Positions 54,610 through 64,000 of a stretch of 64,000 nucleotides of DNA are shown here, one piece after another; positions within the stretch are counted from its first letter, which is position 1; each line of letters opens with the position of its first letter. Both the position numbers and the translations under genes were made by a program. The notes beneath the pieces were generated by a model that saw nothing but the letters and a program-made list of their open reading frames with translations, had not been told where the DNA came from and ran no database searches. Source of the stretch: Leuconostoc lactis (GTDB lineage Bacteria > Bacillota > Bacilli > Lactobacillales > Lactobacillaceae); NCBI RefSeq assembly GCF_007954625.1, contig NZ_CP042420.1, positions 1,066,501 to 1,130,500 on the forward strand, read 5' to 3'.

Positions 54610-56832
54610 ATGACAACAGTCACAAGTAACGAACTCACACCTGAGCAAGTTCGTGATTCAAAAATTTACACACAGTGGGGACTAACTGAAGCAGAATACG
54701 ATTTGATCGTTGCTGAACTCAAACGCCTCCCTAACTATACGGAAACGGGTATTTTTTCCGGCATGTGGTCTGAACACGTGTCGTATAAGAAATCAAAGCC
54801 AATTTTACGTAAGTTCTGGTCAACAAATGAACGCGTCTTGCAAGGACCAGGTGAAGGGGCAGGTATTTTAGACATTGGTGATGGTCAAGCGGTCGTTTTC
54901 AAGGCCGAAAGTCACAATCATCCAAGTTTCGTTGAACCTTATGAAGGGGCGGCAACTGGTGTTGGTGGGATTCTGCGTGATATTTTCTCAATGGGTGCGC
55001 AACCCATTGCTGTACTCGATTCACTCCGTTTTGGAGAATTAGACAATGCGCACACGAAGCACATTGTTGATGGTGTGATTGCCGGTATTGCCGGTTATGG
55101 GAACGCGATTGGCATTCCAACAGTCGGTGGGGAAATCAGTTTTGACAACGTTTACGCAGGTAATCCTTTAGTCAATGTCATGGCGGTGGGTTTGATGGAT
55201 CAAGCTGCCATGCAACTCGGTCAAGCCAAAGGTGTCGGTAATGCGATTATCTATGTTGGCGCCAAAACTGGTCGCGATGGGATTAACGGGGCGTCATTTG
55301 CCTCAGCAGAGTTCTCAACTGAACACGAATCAGATCGTTCAGCAGTCCAAGTTGGAGATCCTTTCTTGGAAAAGTTGGTCATGGATGCGACATTAAAAGC
55401 CGTTCATGAACACTCCGACATTATTGTTGGTATTCAGGACATGGGTGCCGCTGGTCTGCTGTCATCAAGTTCTGAAATGGCCGCTAAAGCTGGCATGGGT
55501 ATTACGTTGAATTTGAATAAAGTGCCGCAACGTGAAACGCACATGACACCTTATGAACTGATGTTGTCAGAATCACAAGAACGCATGTTGTTGGTGGTTA
55601 AGCGCGGTGAAGAACAAGCCATTTTGGATTTGTTCCATGAAGCGGATTTGGATGCCGTGGTGATTGGTGAAGTAACAGACAATGGTCGCTACGTATTGTC
55701 ATTTAATGATGAAATTGTCGCTGATGTACCGATTGACTTTTTGACACATGCGCCAAAGCAAGATTTGCCAATGGCCGAACCAAAGCGTTTGGCAACCTTT
55801 ACGGCCGATCAGTATCAACCTGACTTGTCTGATGTCAAACAGACAATCCTTGACCTGTTGGCCCAGCCAACGATTACCTCAAAGGCCAGTCTATTTCGTC
55901 ATTTTGATTCAATGGTGCGTGCGGATACGGCTATTAAGCCTGGTGGCGATGCCAGCTTGGTGCGCGTGCGTGGCACAAAGAAGGCGCTAGCCATGACGAC
56001 CGATGTCAATGCACGTTATTTGTACTTAAATCCCCGTGTTGGGGCAAAAATGGCAGTCGCTGAAGCGGCCCGTAACATTGTCGCAACGGGTGCTTTGCCA
56101 ATTGGAATTACGGATGGCTTGAACTTTGGGTCACCAGATAATCCAGAAGTGTATTATGAATTAGATCAAGCGGTTGCCGGTATTAATGAGGTGGCTAAGC
56201 AACTCAACACACCAATTATTTCGGGGAATGTCTCGCTTTATAACGAAACAGATGGTCAAGCCATCTACCCAACGCCAATGATTGGGATGGTTGGGTTACT
56301 GGATAACGTTGACCTTGCGACGACGATTGGCTTTAAGCAAGCCGGCGATGTGATTTATGTGATTGGGGCAACACAAGCTAGTTTCAACGGTTCAGAAATC
56401 CAAAAAATGCAAACAGGCACGATTGACGGCCAACTCTTTGCATTTGATGATGCAGCAGAAATGGCTGCTCAAACGCTTGTCCGTCAAGCAATTGGGCAAC
56501 AGTTACTGGCTAGCGCGCATGATTTGGCTGAAGGTGGTTTGATTGTTGGGTTGTTGGAAAGCAGTTTTGCTGGGCAATTGAGCTTCAATGTCAACACAAA
56601 CTTAGCGACACCATATTTGTTTGCCGAAACACCAAGCCGGTTCGTGGTGAGTGTGGCGGCAGATAAAGTGGCTGCTTTTGAAGCCTTGGCGGGCGATTTA
56701 GCCACACGTATTGGTGACGTCACAACCGGCGATGATGTGGTTTTGGCAACAACAACCGACGAAATTGTGTTGTCACGTCAGGCAGCACAAAAGGTTTATC
56801 AGGAGAGTATCTCATGGCAATTACAAGCGTAA
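54610..56832 (+). CDS. purL: FGAM synthase large subunit PurL
   Basis: The product is a 740-residue small-type PurL. It shows [39 protein letters not shown] split over the ATP site, GGEISFD, and a second-half repeat ([23 protein letters not shown]). It converts FGAR to FGAM with PurS and PurQ. AAAGG precedes the ATG. It overlaps purF by 19 bp. Confidence 0.97.
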   Translation: MTTVTSNELTPEQVRDSKIYTQWGLTEAEYDLIVAELKRLPNYTETGIFSGMWSEHVSYKKSKPILRKFWSTNERVLQGPGEGAGILDIGDGQAVVFKAESHNHPSFVEPYEGAATGVGGILRDIFSMGAQPIAVLDSLRFGELDNAHTKHIVDGVIAGIAGYGNAIGIPTVGGEISFDNVYAGNPLVNVMAVGLMDQAAMQLGQAKGVGNAIIYVGAKTGRDGINGASFASAEFSTEHESDRSAVQVGDPFLEKLVMDATLKAVHEHSDIIVGIQDMGAAGLLSSSSEMAAKAGMGITLNLNKVPQRETHMTPYELMLSESQERMLLVVKRGEEQAILDLFHEADLDAVVIGEVTDNGRYVLSFNDEIVADVPIDFLTHAPKQDLPMAEPKRLATFTADQYQPDLSDVKQTILDLLAQPTITSKASLFRHFDSMVRADTAIKPGGDASLVRVRGTKKALAMTTDVNARYLYLNPRVGAKMAVAEAARNIVATGALPIGITDGLNFGSPDNPEVYYELDQAVAGINEVAKQLNTPIISGNVSLYNETDGQAIYPTPMIGMVGLLDNVDLATTIGFKQAGDVIYVIGATQASFNGSEIQKMQTGTIDGQLFAFDDAAEMAAQTLVRQAIGQQLLASAHDLAEGGLIVGLLESSFAGQLSFNVNTNLATPYLFAETPSRFVVSVAADKVAAFEALAGDLATRIGDVTTGDDVVLATTTDEIVLSRQAAQKVYQESISWQLQA

Positions 56833-58436
56833 CCGCACAGGAAATGGCCGCTAATTTGGCGCGACAGGCGGAAACAGCACGTGTCAATGTGCGGAGCTTA
56901 AACGAAGAATGTGGGATTTTTGGTGTTTGGGGCCGACAAGATGCTGCGCAATTGACTTATTACGGGTTGCACGCCTTGCAACACCGTGGTCAAGAAGGTG
57001 CCGGCATCGTGTCCAACCATGATGGACATCTTTGGCAAGAACGCGGCTTAGGCTTGTTGAGTGATGTTTTCCGTGATCCAACGCGGATTGAAGCGTTGGC
57101 TGGGGAAAGTGCTATCGGGCATGTCCGTTACGCAACGGCTGGTTCTCACGGGATTGAAAACATTCAACCCTTGATGGTGAATTTTCACGACATGCAAATT
57201 TCATTGGCACACAATGGGAATTTGACGAATGCTAAGTCACTCCGTCAAGGGTTGGAGAAAGAGGGCGCTATTTTCCAAAGTTCATCAGATTCAGAAATTT
57301 TGTTGCACTTGATTCGCCGCTCAAAGGCGGATAAGTTTGTGGACAAGTTGAAAGAAGCCTTGAACATTGTGCGCGGTGGGTTTGCTTATCTGTTGCTCAC
57401 ACCACATGGCCTATATGCCGCTTTAGATCCGCATGCTTTTCGGCCGTTTGTGATTGGACAAATGCCTGATGGTCATTATGTGGTCACATCGGAGACGGCT
57501 GCTTTGGATGTTGCTGGTGCACGCTTTGTCCGTGATGTGCAACCTGGCGAATTGGTTACGATTGATGATAACGGCTTAACGATTGATCGTTACACCGATA
57601 AGACGACACTTAATATTGATTCGATGGAATACATTTATTTTGCGCGACCTGACTCAACTATTTACGGCGTCAACGTGCATAAGGCGCGTAAGCGTATGGG
57701 CGCGGCTCTTGCTGCAGAACAACCCGTGCCGGAAGCAGATATTGTGGTTGGGGTACCGAACTCAAGCCTTTCAGCAGCGGCTGGTTTTGCGGAAGCAACT
57801 GGCTTGCCCAATGAAATGGGTTTGGTAAAAAACCAATATATTGCCCGAACATTTATTGAACCAACTCAGGATAAGCGCGAGCGGGCCGTCCGCATGAAGT
57901 TAAGTGCCGTTAAAGATGTTGTTCGTGGCAAAAATGTTGTGCTGGTTGATGATTCAATTGTCCGTGGGACAACCTCAATGTTTATTGTACGGATGTTAAA
58001 AGAAGCCGGCGCGAAGTCAGTGCATGTGCGTATTGCTAGCCCAGTCTTTAAATTCCCATCATTTTATGGGATTGATATGCAAACCACCGCAGAATTGATG
58101 GGTGCCAATAACACGTTAGATGAAATGCGCGACAAGATTGAGGCGGATTCGCTTGGTTTCTTGACTGTCGATGCTTTAGTCAAGGCGATTGATTTACCCT
58201 ACGATGGCGAGGGCACTGGTTTGACAACGGCTTATTTTGACGGTCACTACCCAAGTCCAATTTATGATTATGAAGACAGTCTAGCTGACTTTGTGGCAAC
58301 GGGTGCGGTAGACTTTACTGCTGAACCAACGACCACATACCATCCCCGCCAAGTCGCTTCGTTACGCAACGAAGAAATCATGGCTGATGGGACGATTCAT
58401 TTAGATTCACAAACAATTCAGGGAGTAGAAGCATGA
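56814..58436 (+). CDS. purF: Amidophosphoribosyltransferase
   Basis: The product is 540 residues and catalyses the committed step, PRPP plus Gln to PRA. The N-terminal nucleophile region is [13 protein letters not shown] (Cys near residue 33), followed by [13 protein letters not shown] and the phosphoribosyl loop [15 protein letters not shown]. The segment before the Cys (about 32 residues) is longer than the 11-residue propeptide of B. subtilis. It must be removed to expose the Cys. AGGAGAG inside purL precedes the ATG. The C-terminus is also extended. Confidence 0.96.
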   Translation: MAITSVTAQEMAANLARQAETARVNVRSLNEECGIFGVWGRQDAAQLTYYGLHALQHRGQEGAGIVSNHDGHLWQERGLGLLSDVFRDPTRIEALAGESAIGHVRYATAGSHGIENIQPLMVNFHDMQISLAHNGNLTNAKSLRQGLEKEGAIFQSSSDSEILLHLIRRSKADKFVDKLKEALNIVRGGFAYLLLTPHGLYAALDPHAFRPFVIGQMPDGHYVVTSETAALDVAGARFVRDVQPGELVTIDDNGLTIDRYTDKTTLNIDSMEYIYFARPDSTIYGVNVHKARKRMGAALAAEQPVPEADIVVGVPNSSLSAAAGFAEATGLPNEMGLVKNQYIARTFIEPTQDKRERAVRMKLSAVKDVVRGKNVVLVDDSIVRGTTSMFIVRMLKEAGAKSVHVRIASPVFKFPSFYGIDMQTTAELMGANNTLDEMRDKIEADSLGFLTVDALVKAIDLPYDGEGTGLTTAYFDGHYPSPIYDYEDSLADFVATGAVDFTAEPTTTYHPRQVASLRNEEIMADGTIHLDSQTIQGVEA

Positions 58437-59470
58437 CCGAACAAAACGCTTATCAGCAAGCCGGCGTCGACATTAAAGCCGGTGAAGAAGCCGTCGAATT
58501 GATGAAAGATGCGGTCGCTGATACGTATAATGCACAAGTTTTGGATGGCTTAGGCGGCTTTGGGGCAGCTTTTGCTTTAGGTAATCAGTACCAAAACCCT
58601 GTCTTGGTATCGGGTGCTGATGGTGTCGGGACAAAGTTGTTACTAGCGATTGCGGCTGATAAACACGATACCATTGGGCAAGATCTTGTGGCGATGGTGG
58701 CTAACGATATTTTGGCCCAAGGGGCCAAGCCGGCATTTATGTTGGATTATCTTGCCGTGGATAAGATGCGACCAGCAGTCGTGGCAGAAATTGTCACGGG
58801 TGTGGCCAAGGCTGCCAAAGCTTCAGGGATGGCATTAATTGGTGGTGAAAGTGCAGAATTACCAGGACTTTATGCACCTAAGCATTATGATTTGGCGGCA
58901 TTTGCTGTTGGTGTGGCTGAGCAAGACCAACTCTTAAATCCTCAAAATGTAGCGGCTGGCGATGTTTTGATTGGTTTGCCATCGTCTGGGATTCACTCAA
59001 ATGGTTACTCATTAGTGCGCCATGTCTTAGGCATTCAATCAGATGATGACTTTAATCAATTACCTGAAGACCTCAAGACAACCTTACTCACACCAACCGC
59101 TCTATATGCCAAGCCTGTTTGGCCACTGGTTGAAGCCGGTTTGTTGCAAGCGATGGCACACATTACGGGTGGTGGTTTGACGGAAAACCTACCACGCGCC
59201 TATGAGGCCACACTTTCAGCGCAAATCAACTGGGGCTCATGGCCAATCTTGCCAATTTTCAACACGTTACAAGCCGCTGGGCAACTTGCCCTTGACGATA
59301 TGTTATTGACTTTCAATAATGGGTTGGGCATGGTCTTGATTGTGAAGCCTGCTCATCGTGATGCGGTATTAGCGGCATTGGCTGCGCAAGATCAAGCCGC
59401 TTACGTGATCGGTGAAATGGTGCCGTACGCTGGGGCTGGCGTCGTTTATTCAGGAGACGCCCCATGGTAA
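58433..59470 (+). CDS. purM: AIR synthase
   Basis: The product is a 345-residue phosphoribosylformylglycinamidine cyclo-ligase: [42 protein letters not shown] and [13 protein letters not shown]. It closes the imidazole ring. Coupled to purF by ATGA and overlapping purN by 7 bp. Confidence 0.97.
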   Translation: MTEQNAYQQAGVDIKAGEEAVELMKDAVADTYNAQVLDGLGGFGAAFALGNQYQNPVLVSGADGVGTKLLLAIAADKHDTIGQDLVAMVANDILAQGAKPAFMLDYLAVDKMRPAVVAEIVTGVAKAAKASGMALIGGESAELPGLYAPKHYDLAAFAVGVAEQDQLLNPQNVAAGDVLIGLPSSGIHSNGYSLVRHVLGIQSDDDFNQLPEDLKTTLLTPTALYAKPVWPLVEAGLLQAMAHITGGGLTENLPRAYEATLSAQINWGSWPILPIFNTLQAAGQLALDDMLLTFNNGLGMVLIVKPAHRDAVLAALAAQDQAAYVIGEMVPYAGAGVVYSGDAPW

Positions 59471-60054
59471 GAAAAGTACGCTTAGCCGTTTTTGCGTCGG
59501 GGACAGGGACTAATTTTCAAGCCTTGTATGATGCCATTTTACAACGGCATTTAGATGCTGAAATTGTGCGGTTAATCGTGGATAAGTCATCAGCTGGGGC
59601 CTTAAACTTAGCCAAACTATTCGGTGTGCCGGCGATTTTTATCAAATACTCATCGTATGACTCAAAGCCAGCAGCAGAGCAGGCGATTTTAGACCAACTG
59701 GCCGATGATCAAGTTGATGGTATTTTACTGGCTGGCTATATGCGGATTTTGACCCCAAAATTAATTGATGCCTATGCTGGTAAAATTATCAATTTGCATC
59801 CAGCCATGTTGCCCGCTTTTCCAGGCCGACACAGTATCTTGGATGCTTTTGAGGCAGGCGTTGACACGACTGGAGTGACCGTTCATTATGTCGATAACGG
59901 CATTGATACGGGCCAAATTATTGCCCAACAAGCCGTTCCGCGTTATCCAGAAGATACGTTGTTGGATTTGGAAACACGAATCCACCAGGTCGAACATGTT
60001 TTATATCCCAATACTTTAGAACAGTTACTTAACGAAGGAGTTTTCTTAAAATGA
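59464..60054 (+). CDS. purN: GAR transformylase
   Basis: The product is a 196-residue 10-formyl-THF-dependent enzyme: [39 protein letters not shown] (catalytic Asn and His) and [14 protein letters not shown] with catalytic Asp. The formyl donor can come from the Fhs enzyme at the window end. It overlaps purH by 4 bp. Confidence 0.97.
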   Translation: MVRKVRLAVFASGTGTNFQALYDAILQRHLDAEIVRLIVDKSSAGALNLAKLFGVPAIFIKYSSYDSKPAAEQAILDQLADDQVDGILLAGYMRILTPKLIDAYAGKIINLHPAMLPAFPGRHSILDAFEAGVDTTGVTVHYVDNGIDTGQIIAQQAVPRYPEDTLLDLETRIHQVEHVLYPNTLEQLLNEGVFLK

Positions 60055-61577
60055 CACGTGCATTACTCAGTGTTTCTGATAAAAGTGGTTTGGTACCATT
60101 TGCTGAAAAGTTGGTTGCCTTAGGCTATGAATTGATTTCAACGGGTGGCACCCATAAAGTGCTTGCCGAAGCAGGACTAGACGTGATTGCCATTGATGAC
60201 GTCACCGATTTTCCTGAAATGTTAGATGGTCGCGTCAAGACATTGCATCCCCGCGTCCATGCAGGATTATTGGCACGTCGTGATTTGCCAGAACATATGG
60301 CCAAGTTAAGTGAATTTGACATTACACCAATTGATATGGTGATCGTAAACTTGTATCCCTTTAAGTCAACGATTCAAAAAGATGGCGTGACAGAGGCTGA
60401 AGCCATTGAAAATATCGATATTGGTGGCCCATCAATGTTGCGTTCTGCCGCCAAGAACTTTGCAGCTGTCTTGCCAATTGTTGATCCAGCCGATTATGAT
60501 GTTGTGATTGACAAGTTGCAAACTGGCACTGTGGATGCGGATTACCGAAAATCATTAGCTGCCAAAGTGTTCCAACATACAGCGGCGTATGATGCCTTAA
60601 TCGCGGATTATTTGACGACAACAGAATTTCCTCAGAACTTGACTTTGCCATACGACAAGTTTGATGACATGCGTTATGGTGAAAACCCACATCAAAAGGC
60701 AGCGGCCTATAAGACAGCTTTGCCAGAAGCTTATTCTGTGCTGAATGCTAACATTTTGCATGGTAAGCAATTGTCATACAACAACATTCGCGATGCTGAT
60801 GCCGCTTTGCGCATTATTGCTGAATTTGACGAAACAACAGTTGTCACTGTGAAGCACATGAACCCAGCAGGTATCGGGCAAGGGTCAACCTTGGAAGAAG
60901 CCTGGGACAAGGCGTTTTCCGCTGATGATGTATCCATTTTTGGTGGGATTGTCGCTTTGAACCGTGAAGTTGATGCCGCAACGGCCGAAAAGATGCACGC
61001 GATTTTCTTAGAAATCATTATTGCGCCAAGTTTCACACCGGAAGCCTTTGAAATTTTGTCAGCCAAGAAAAACTTACGTTTGTTGACGGTGCCATTTACA
61101 ACGACAGTACCACAAAAGTTAGAAGTCACGTCTGTTTTGGGTGGCGTTGTGGTGCAAGAACGTGATTTGTATACGGATGCTGAAACAAACTTTGAAGTTG
61201 TGTCAAAGGCCCAACCCACAGCCGAACAACTACGGGCGATGATTTTTGCGCAAAAAGTTGTCAAGCACGTGAAGTCTAACGCGATTATTGTGGCGCGCGA
61301 TGGTCAAACTTTGGGAATGGGGGCAGGTCAGCCAAATCGTATTGACTCAGTGGTCTATGCGATTCAAAAAGCTGAAACAAAGCCAGGCTTTGATGAAGCA
61401 GTCTTGGCATCAGATGCTTTCTTCCCCATGGATGATTCGGTCCAATATGCAGCCGAACATGGGATCAAGGCGATTGTTGAACCAGGTGGTTCAATTAAGG
61501 ATAAAGATTCGATTGCTAAAGCCGATGAATTGGGCATTGTACTAGTCTTTTCCGGTACACGTCATTTTAAGCATTAA
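60051..61577 (+). CDS. purH: Bifunctional AICAR transformylase / IMP cyclohydrolase
   Basis: The product is 508 residues. The N-terminal IMPCH domain shows [30 protein letters not shown] and [16 protein letters not shown]. The C-terminal transformylase shows [11 protein letters not shown], the Lys-His region [12 protein letters not shown] and [20 protein letters not shown]. It makes IMP and is the last gene of the operon. Confidence 0.97.
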   Translation: MTRALLSVSDKSGLVPFAEKLVALGYELISTGGTHKVLAEAGLDVIAIDDVTDFPEMLDGRVKTLHPRVHAGLLARRDLPEHMAKLSEFDITPIDMVIVNLYPFKSTIQKDGVTEAEAIENIDIGGPSMLRSAAKNFAAVLPIVDPADYDVVIDKLQTGTVDADYRKSLAAKVFQHTAAYDALIADYLTTTEFPQNLTLPYDKFDDMRYGENPHQKAAAYKTALPEAYSVLNANILHGKQLSYNNIRDADAALRIIAEFDETTVVTVKHMNPAGIGQGSTLEEAWDKAFSADDVSIFGGIVALNREVDAATAEKMHAIFLEIIIAPSFTPEAFEILSAKKNLRLLTVPFTTTVPQKLEVTSVLGGVVVQERDLYTDAETNFEVVSKAQPTAEQLRAMIFAQKVVKHVKSNAIIVARDGQTLGMGAGQPNRIDSVVYAIQKAETKPGFDEAVLASDAFFPMDDSVQYAAEHGIKAIVEPGGSIKDKDSIAKADELGIVLVFSGTRHFKH

Positions 61578-61584
61578 ACCTTTT

Positions 61585-61608
61585 AAGCGTCCTTTGGGGC
61601 GTTTTTTT
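61585..61608 (+). terminator. Terminator of the purE-purH operon
   Basis: Stem AAGCGTCC / GGGCGTTT (two G-T pairs), loop TTTG, eight Ts. Confidence 0.82.
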
Positions 61609-61637
61609 TATGCTATAATGCCAAAAGAGGTACACAG

Positions 61638-62099
61638 ATGACAAGAACAACCCCAGTCGAATTAACGAACATGATTATGATTGAAAATCCACAGACGCAT
61701 GAAATTTTAGTCGAAGATCGACAAAACCCAACTTGGCCAGGTGTGACTTTTCCTGGTGGTCACATCGAAGCGGGTGAAACAATTGTGGCCAGTGCTATCC
61801 GTGAGGTATATGAAGAAACAGGGTTGACGATTTCACAGCCCCAGCTGGTCGGGTTGAAGGAATGGCCTTTACAAGATGGTCAGCGGTACATCGTCTTTTT
61901 GTTTAAGGCAACCCAGTTTCAAGGTGACATTAAATCTGGACGTGAAGGTCAAATTTTTTGGACGACGCGTGAAGCGTTAAACGACATGCTGTTACCCCCA
62001 ACTTTTAAAGAAATGCTGCCCGTCTTTGATGATCCGCAAATTAATGAATTGGCATTGGGGCCAAGGATTGCTGGTGAACGGTCGTTATCATGGTTGTAA
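61638..62099 (+). CDS. NUDIX hydrolase
   Basis: The product is 153 residues with a full Nudix box GHIEAGETIVASAIREVYEETGL (about residues 41-64, REVYEE catalytic core). It resembles MutT/YjhB-type 8-oxo-dGTP pyrophosphatases, but substrate cannot be deduced. TATAAT (61614-61619) and AAAGAGG precede the ATG. It stands between the purEKCSQLFMNH operon and purD, with its own promoter. The PurBox palindrome at 62143 may end its transcript. Confidence 0.88.
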   Translation: MTRTTPVELTNMIMIENPQTHEILVEDRQNPTWPGVTFPGGHIEAGETIVASAIREVYEETGLTISQPQLVGLKEWPLQDGQRYIVFLFKATQFQGDIKSGREGQIFWTTREALNDMLLPPTFKEMLPVFDDPQINELALGPRIAGERSLSWL

Positions 62100-62113
62100 C
62101 CGCATACATCCTT

Positions 62114-62231
62114 AATGTTCGTTTTGTTTCGTGCTAATCGCCAAAACGTTCGTTATTAACGAACGTTTTTTATATTTGTGAGAAAAAGATAATTTAGACA
62201 CGAACACAAGCCGATAAAATTCTGCTAAACT
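62114..62231 (+). promoter_or_regulatory. PurBox array and promoter of purD
   Basis: Boxes: ATGTTCGT (62115), AACGTTCG (62145) and CGAACGTT (62160) in a 13-bp palindrome (62143-62169) with a T tract, and ACACGAACA (62199-62207). The first two inverted boxes are 31 bp apart, exactly as upstream of purE. An extended -10 TGCTAAACT (hexamer 62226-62231) follows, so the last box lies over the -35. Confidence 0.78.
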
Positions 62232-62273
62232 AAGTATATAGTTTGATATTTAGTAGTCAGTTTAGAGGATAAT

Positions 62274-63530
62274 ATGAAAAAAGTATTAGTAATTGGTTCA
62301 GGTGCGCGAGAGCATGCACTTGCTCAGGCCTTTTTGCGGAGTGACCAGGTTGAACAAGTCATTGTTGCGCCTGGTAATGATGGCATGACGGATGACGGCT
62401 TGCAGCGCGCAGCCGTCGCCGTCACAGATTTACAAGGCTTGCGTGACTTAGCAGTGGCTGAAGCGGTTGATTTGACCTTTGTTGGGAACGAAGAACCCTT
62501 GACACTGGGCGTGGTGGATGCGTTCCGCCAAGCAGGGTTGCAAATTTTTGGCCCAACGCAAGCAGCAGCGCAATTAGAAGGGTCTAAGTCATTCACGAAG
62601 CGGATACTTGACCAATACAATATTCCAACGGCGCAATCACGGACGGTGACCAATCACACAGCTGCCCAAGTCGCTGTGACTGAATTTGGATTGCCAATTG
62701 TCTTTAAATTAGATGGCTTGGCCTTGGGCAAAGGGGTGACGATTGTCACAACAGCTACCCAAGCAGCGGATTATTTAACTGACCTGTATACACGTCAGCC
62801 AGAAGCAAAATTGGTCATTGAAAGTTATCTTGACGGCGTTGAGTTTTCAATTTTTTCATTAGTGGGTCAAGATGGCGTAGTCACGCATGCCCCATTGGCA
62901 CAAGATCACAAACGCCGCTTTGATCAAGATAAGGGGCCAAATACTGGCGGTATGGGTGCGTATAGTCCAGTGCGTTGGTTGTCTGAAGAAGTTCGACAAC
63001 AAGCCATTGACACGCTCGTCATGCCAACGATTGCCGCCATGGCAAAAGAGGGCACACCGTTCACCGGTATCTTATATACAGGGGTGATGTTAACGGCTGA
63101 AGGACCTAAAGTGATTGAATTTAACGTGCGCTTTGGTGACCCCGAAGCACAAGTTGTGTTGCCACAATACAGGGGTGATTTTTATCAATTAATTGTTGAT
63201 TTACTCCAAGGTCAGGCAGTTGACCCAGAATGGCAAACAGATGACGTCTATATCGGGGTTGTTTTGGCGGCTGCTGGTTATCCAGAAGCACCTGAAAAAG
63301 GGGCTAGTGTCCCAACACCAAGTGATGTGGCACCATTAGAGATTAACTATGCCGGTGTGAAAAATGGGCTTGCCAGCGGTGGCCGAGTAGCGACGGTTGT
63401 CGCCCATGCGCAAGATACGCAAACAGCGCAACAAAAAGTGTATGAGACTATTGATCAATTACAATTAACATTACAGTACCGTCATGACATTGCCTATCAG
63501 GCTGTCCAACATGAGATGGATAAGATGTGA
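62274..63530 (+). CDS. purD: Phosphoribosylamine-glycine ligase
   Basis: The product is a 418-residue ATP-grasp enzyme that adds glycine to PRA. It shows VLVIGSGAREHALAQAF, GNEEPLTLGVVDAF, KLDGLALGKGV, DKGPNTGGMGAYSP and EFNVRFGDPEAQVVLPQ. It is separated from the purEKCSQLFMNH operon by a NUDIX gene and has its own PurBox promoter. GAGG precedes the ATG. fhs follows 27 bp later, probably in the same transcript. Confidence 0.97.
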   Translation: MKKVLVIGSGAREHALAQAFLRSDQVEQVIVAPGNDGMTDDGLQRAAVAVTDLQGLRDLAVAEAVDLTFVGNEEPLTLGVVDAFRQAGLQIFGPTQAAAQLEGSKSFTKRILDQYNIPTAQSRTVTNHTAAQVAVTEFGLPIVFKLDGLALGKGVTIVTTATQAADYLTDLYTRQPEAKLVIESYLDGVEFSIFSLVGQDGVVTHAPLAQDHKRRFDQDKGPNTGGMGAYSPVRWLSEEVRQQAIDTLVMPTIAAMAKEGTPFTGILYTGVMLTAEGPKVIEFNVRFGDPEAQVVLPQYRGDFYQLIVDLLQGQAVDPEWQTDDVYIGVVLAAAGYPEAPEKGASVPTPSDVAPLEINYAGVKNGLASGGRVATVVAHAQDTQTAQQKVYETIDQLQLTLQYRHDIAYQAVQHEMDKM

Positions 63531-63557
63531 GAAGTGCAGTTAAACGAGGATAAAGAG

Positions 63558-64000
63558 ATGCAAACAGATATTGAAATTGCCCAAGCCGCAACCGTTAAGC
63601 CAATTACAGAGATTGCTGCTGCTGCCGGTTTGGCCAGCCATGAAATTGAACCTTACGGTTTTGATAAAGCCAAAATTAAATTAGATCCAACGATGCCCCG
63701 ATCAAAGCAGTTGGGCAAACTTATTTTGGTCACATCGATTAACCCAACGCCTGCTGGTGAAGGGAAGTCAACGGTGACGGTTGGCTTGGCAGATGCGTTG
63801 GCAATGGCTGGTAAGAAAACCATGATTGCCCTTCGGGAACCCTCACTGGGCCCTGTGATGGGGATGAAAGGTGGTGCGACTGGTGGTGGGATGGCACAAG
63901 TCATCCCCATGGCGGATATTAATTTGCATTTTACTGGTGACTTTCATGCGCTCACATCAGCCCATGATACGATTGCTGCCGTATTGGATAATAGTTTACA
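63558..64000 (+). CDS. fhs: Formate-tetrahydrofolate ligase (3' truncated by window edge)
   Basis: The first 147 residues are present, starting [24 protein letters not shown]. The nucleotide-binding loop TPAGEGKST is near residue 71 and [19 protein letters not shown] follows, both diagnostic. It makes 10-formyl-THF for PurN and PurH, which fits its place after purD. GAGGA precedes the ATG. The open frame runs off the end of the window. Confidence 0.95.
   Translation, partial: MQTDIEIAQAATVKPITEIAAAAGLASHEIEPYGFDKAKIKLDPTMPRSKQLGKLILVTSINPTPAGEGKSTVTVGLADALAMAGKKTMIALREPSLGPVMGMKGGATGGGMAQVIPMADINLHFTGDFHALTSAHDTIAAVLDNSL

Overview
The window is a chromosomal stretch of a low-GC Gram-positive bacterium. 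It is most likely a heterofermentative lactic acid bacterium of the Weissella/Leuconostoc branch of Lactobacillaceae. This rests on a WxL/DUF916 surface pair, threonine and leucine T-boxes, an IMP dehydrogenase without CBS domains, a J2-like RNase J, a fused GlnH-GlnP transporter, EF-Tu starting at UUG, and the order recU-pbp1A-ypsA-gpsB-rnpB. The genus is an inference; no database search was possible. I see no prophage, IS element or CRISPR array.

Layout. 1-4.0 kb: livJ(partial)-H-M-G-F branched-chain amino acid ABC transporter. 4-6.7 kb: a LURP-one-like protein, ung, pta and a small unknown. 6.8-8.7 kb (minus strand): a 38-residue membrane peptide, then a DUF916 protein and a WxL protein. 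8.7-9.9 kb: a gene-poor stretch with a probable ~214 nt RNA, short direct repeats and tRNA-Leu(CAG). 9.9-17.4 kb: serC-serA-yutG, yebC, flavodoxin, a GlpF-type channel, a 40-residue protein and T-box-thrS. 17.5-26.3 kb: an amino acid permease, a frameshifted DUF1361 gene, infC-rpmI-rplT behind an L20-type leader, a DUF3862-like protein, RNase J2, a TPR protein and tuf. 26.3-30.6 kb: a 45-residue protein, an orphan GlnQ-type ATPase, rpiA, a universal stress protein, cyclophilin, mnmM and PAP2. 30.6-40.2 kb: T-box-leuS, a flippase, two coiled-coil/unknown proteins with lemA-htpX, and a LysM-NlpC/P60 hydrolase.

40.2-44.3 kb holds guanine nucleotide synthesis: a purine riboswitch, guaB, a guaB-like paralogue without the catalytic cysteine loop, and guaA. 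44.3-45.0 kb is gene-free but carries two probable small RNAs in tandem. Then come recU, pbp1A, ypsA, gpsB, rnpB and glnHP. From 51 kb to the end is the IMP pathway, purEKCSQLFMNH, then a NUDIX gene, purD and fhs. purE and purD share the same layout of PurBox-like motifs. serC/serA (serine, hence glycine and one-carbon units), fhs (10-formyl-THF), the pur genes and guaB/guaA together form a purine supply chain.

Three observations go beyond routine annotation. (1) Six genes (serC, flavodoxin, the DUF3862-like gene, the TPR gene, uspA, leuS) have a good Shine-Dalgarno sequence separated from the expected start codon by a stem-loop that begins 0-4 nt after it and ends 6-17 nt before the AUG. (2) Two unlinked non-coding loci (9.13-9.40 kb and 44.43-44.70 kb) share an identical 21-bp upstream/-35 block, an 18-bp spacer with an extended -10, a predicted length of about 213 nt and the same hairpin plan, although their bodies differ. 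(3) The PurBox arrays of purE and purD each contain a head-to-head pair that is also a terminator-like hairpin.
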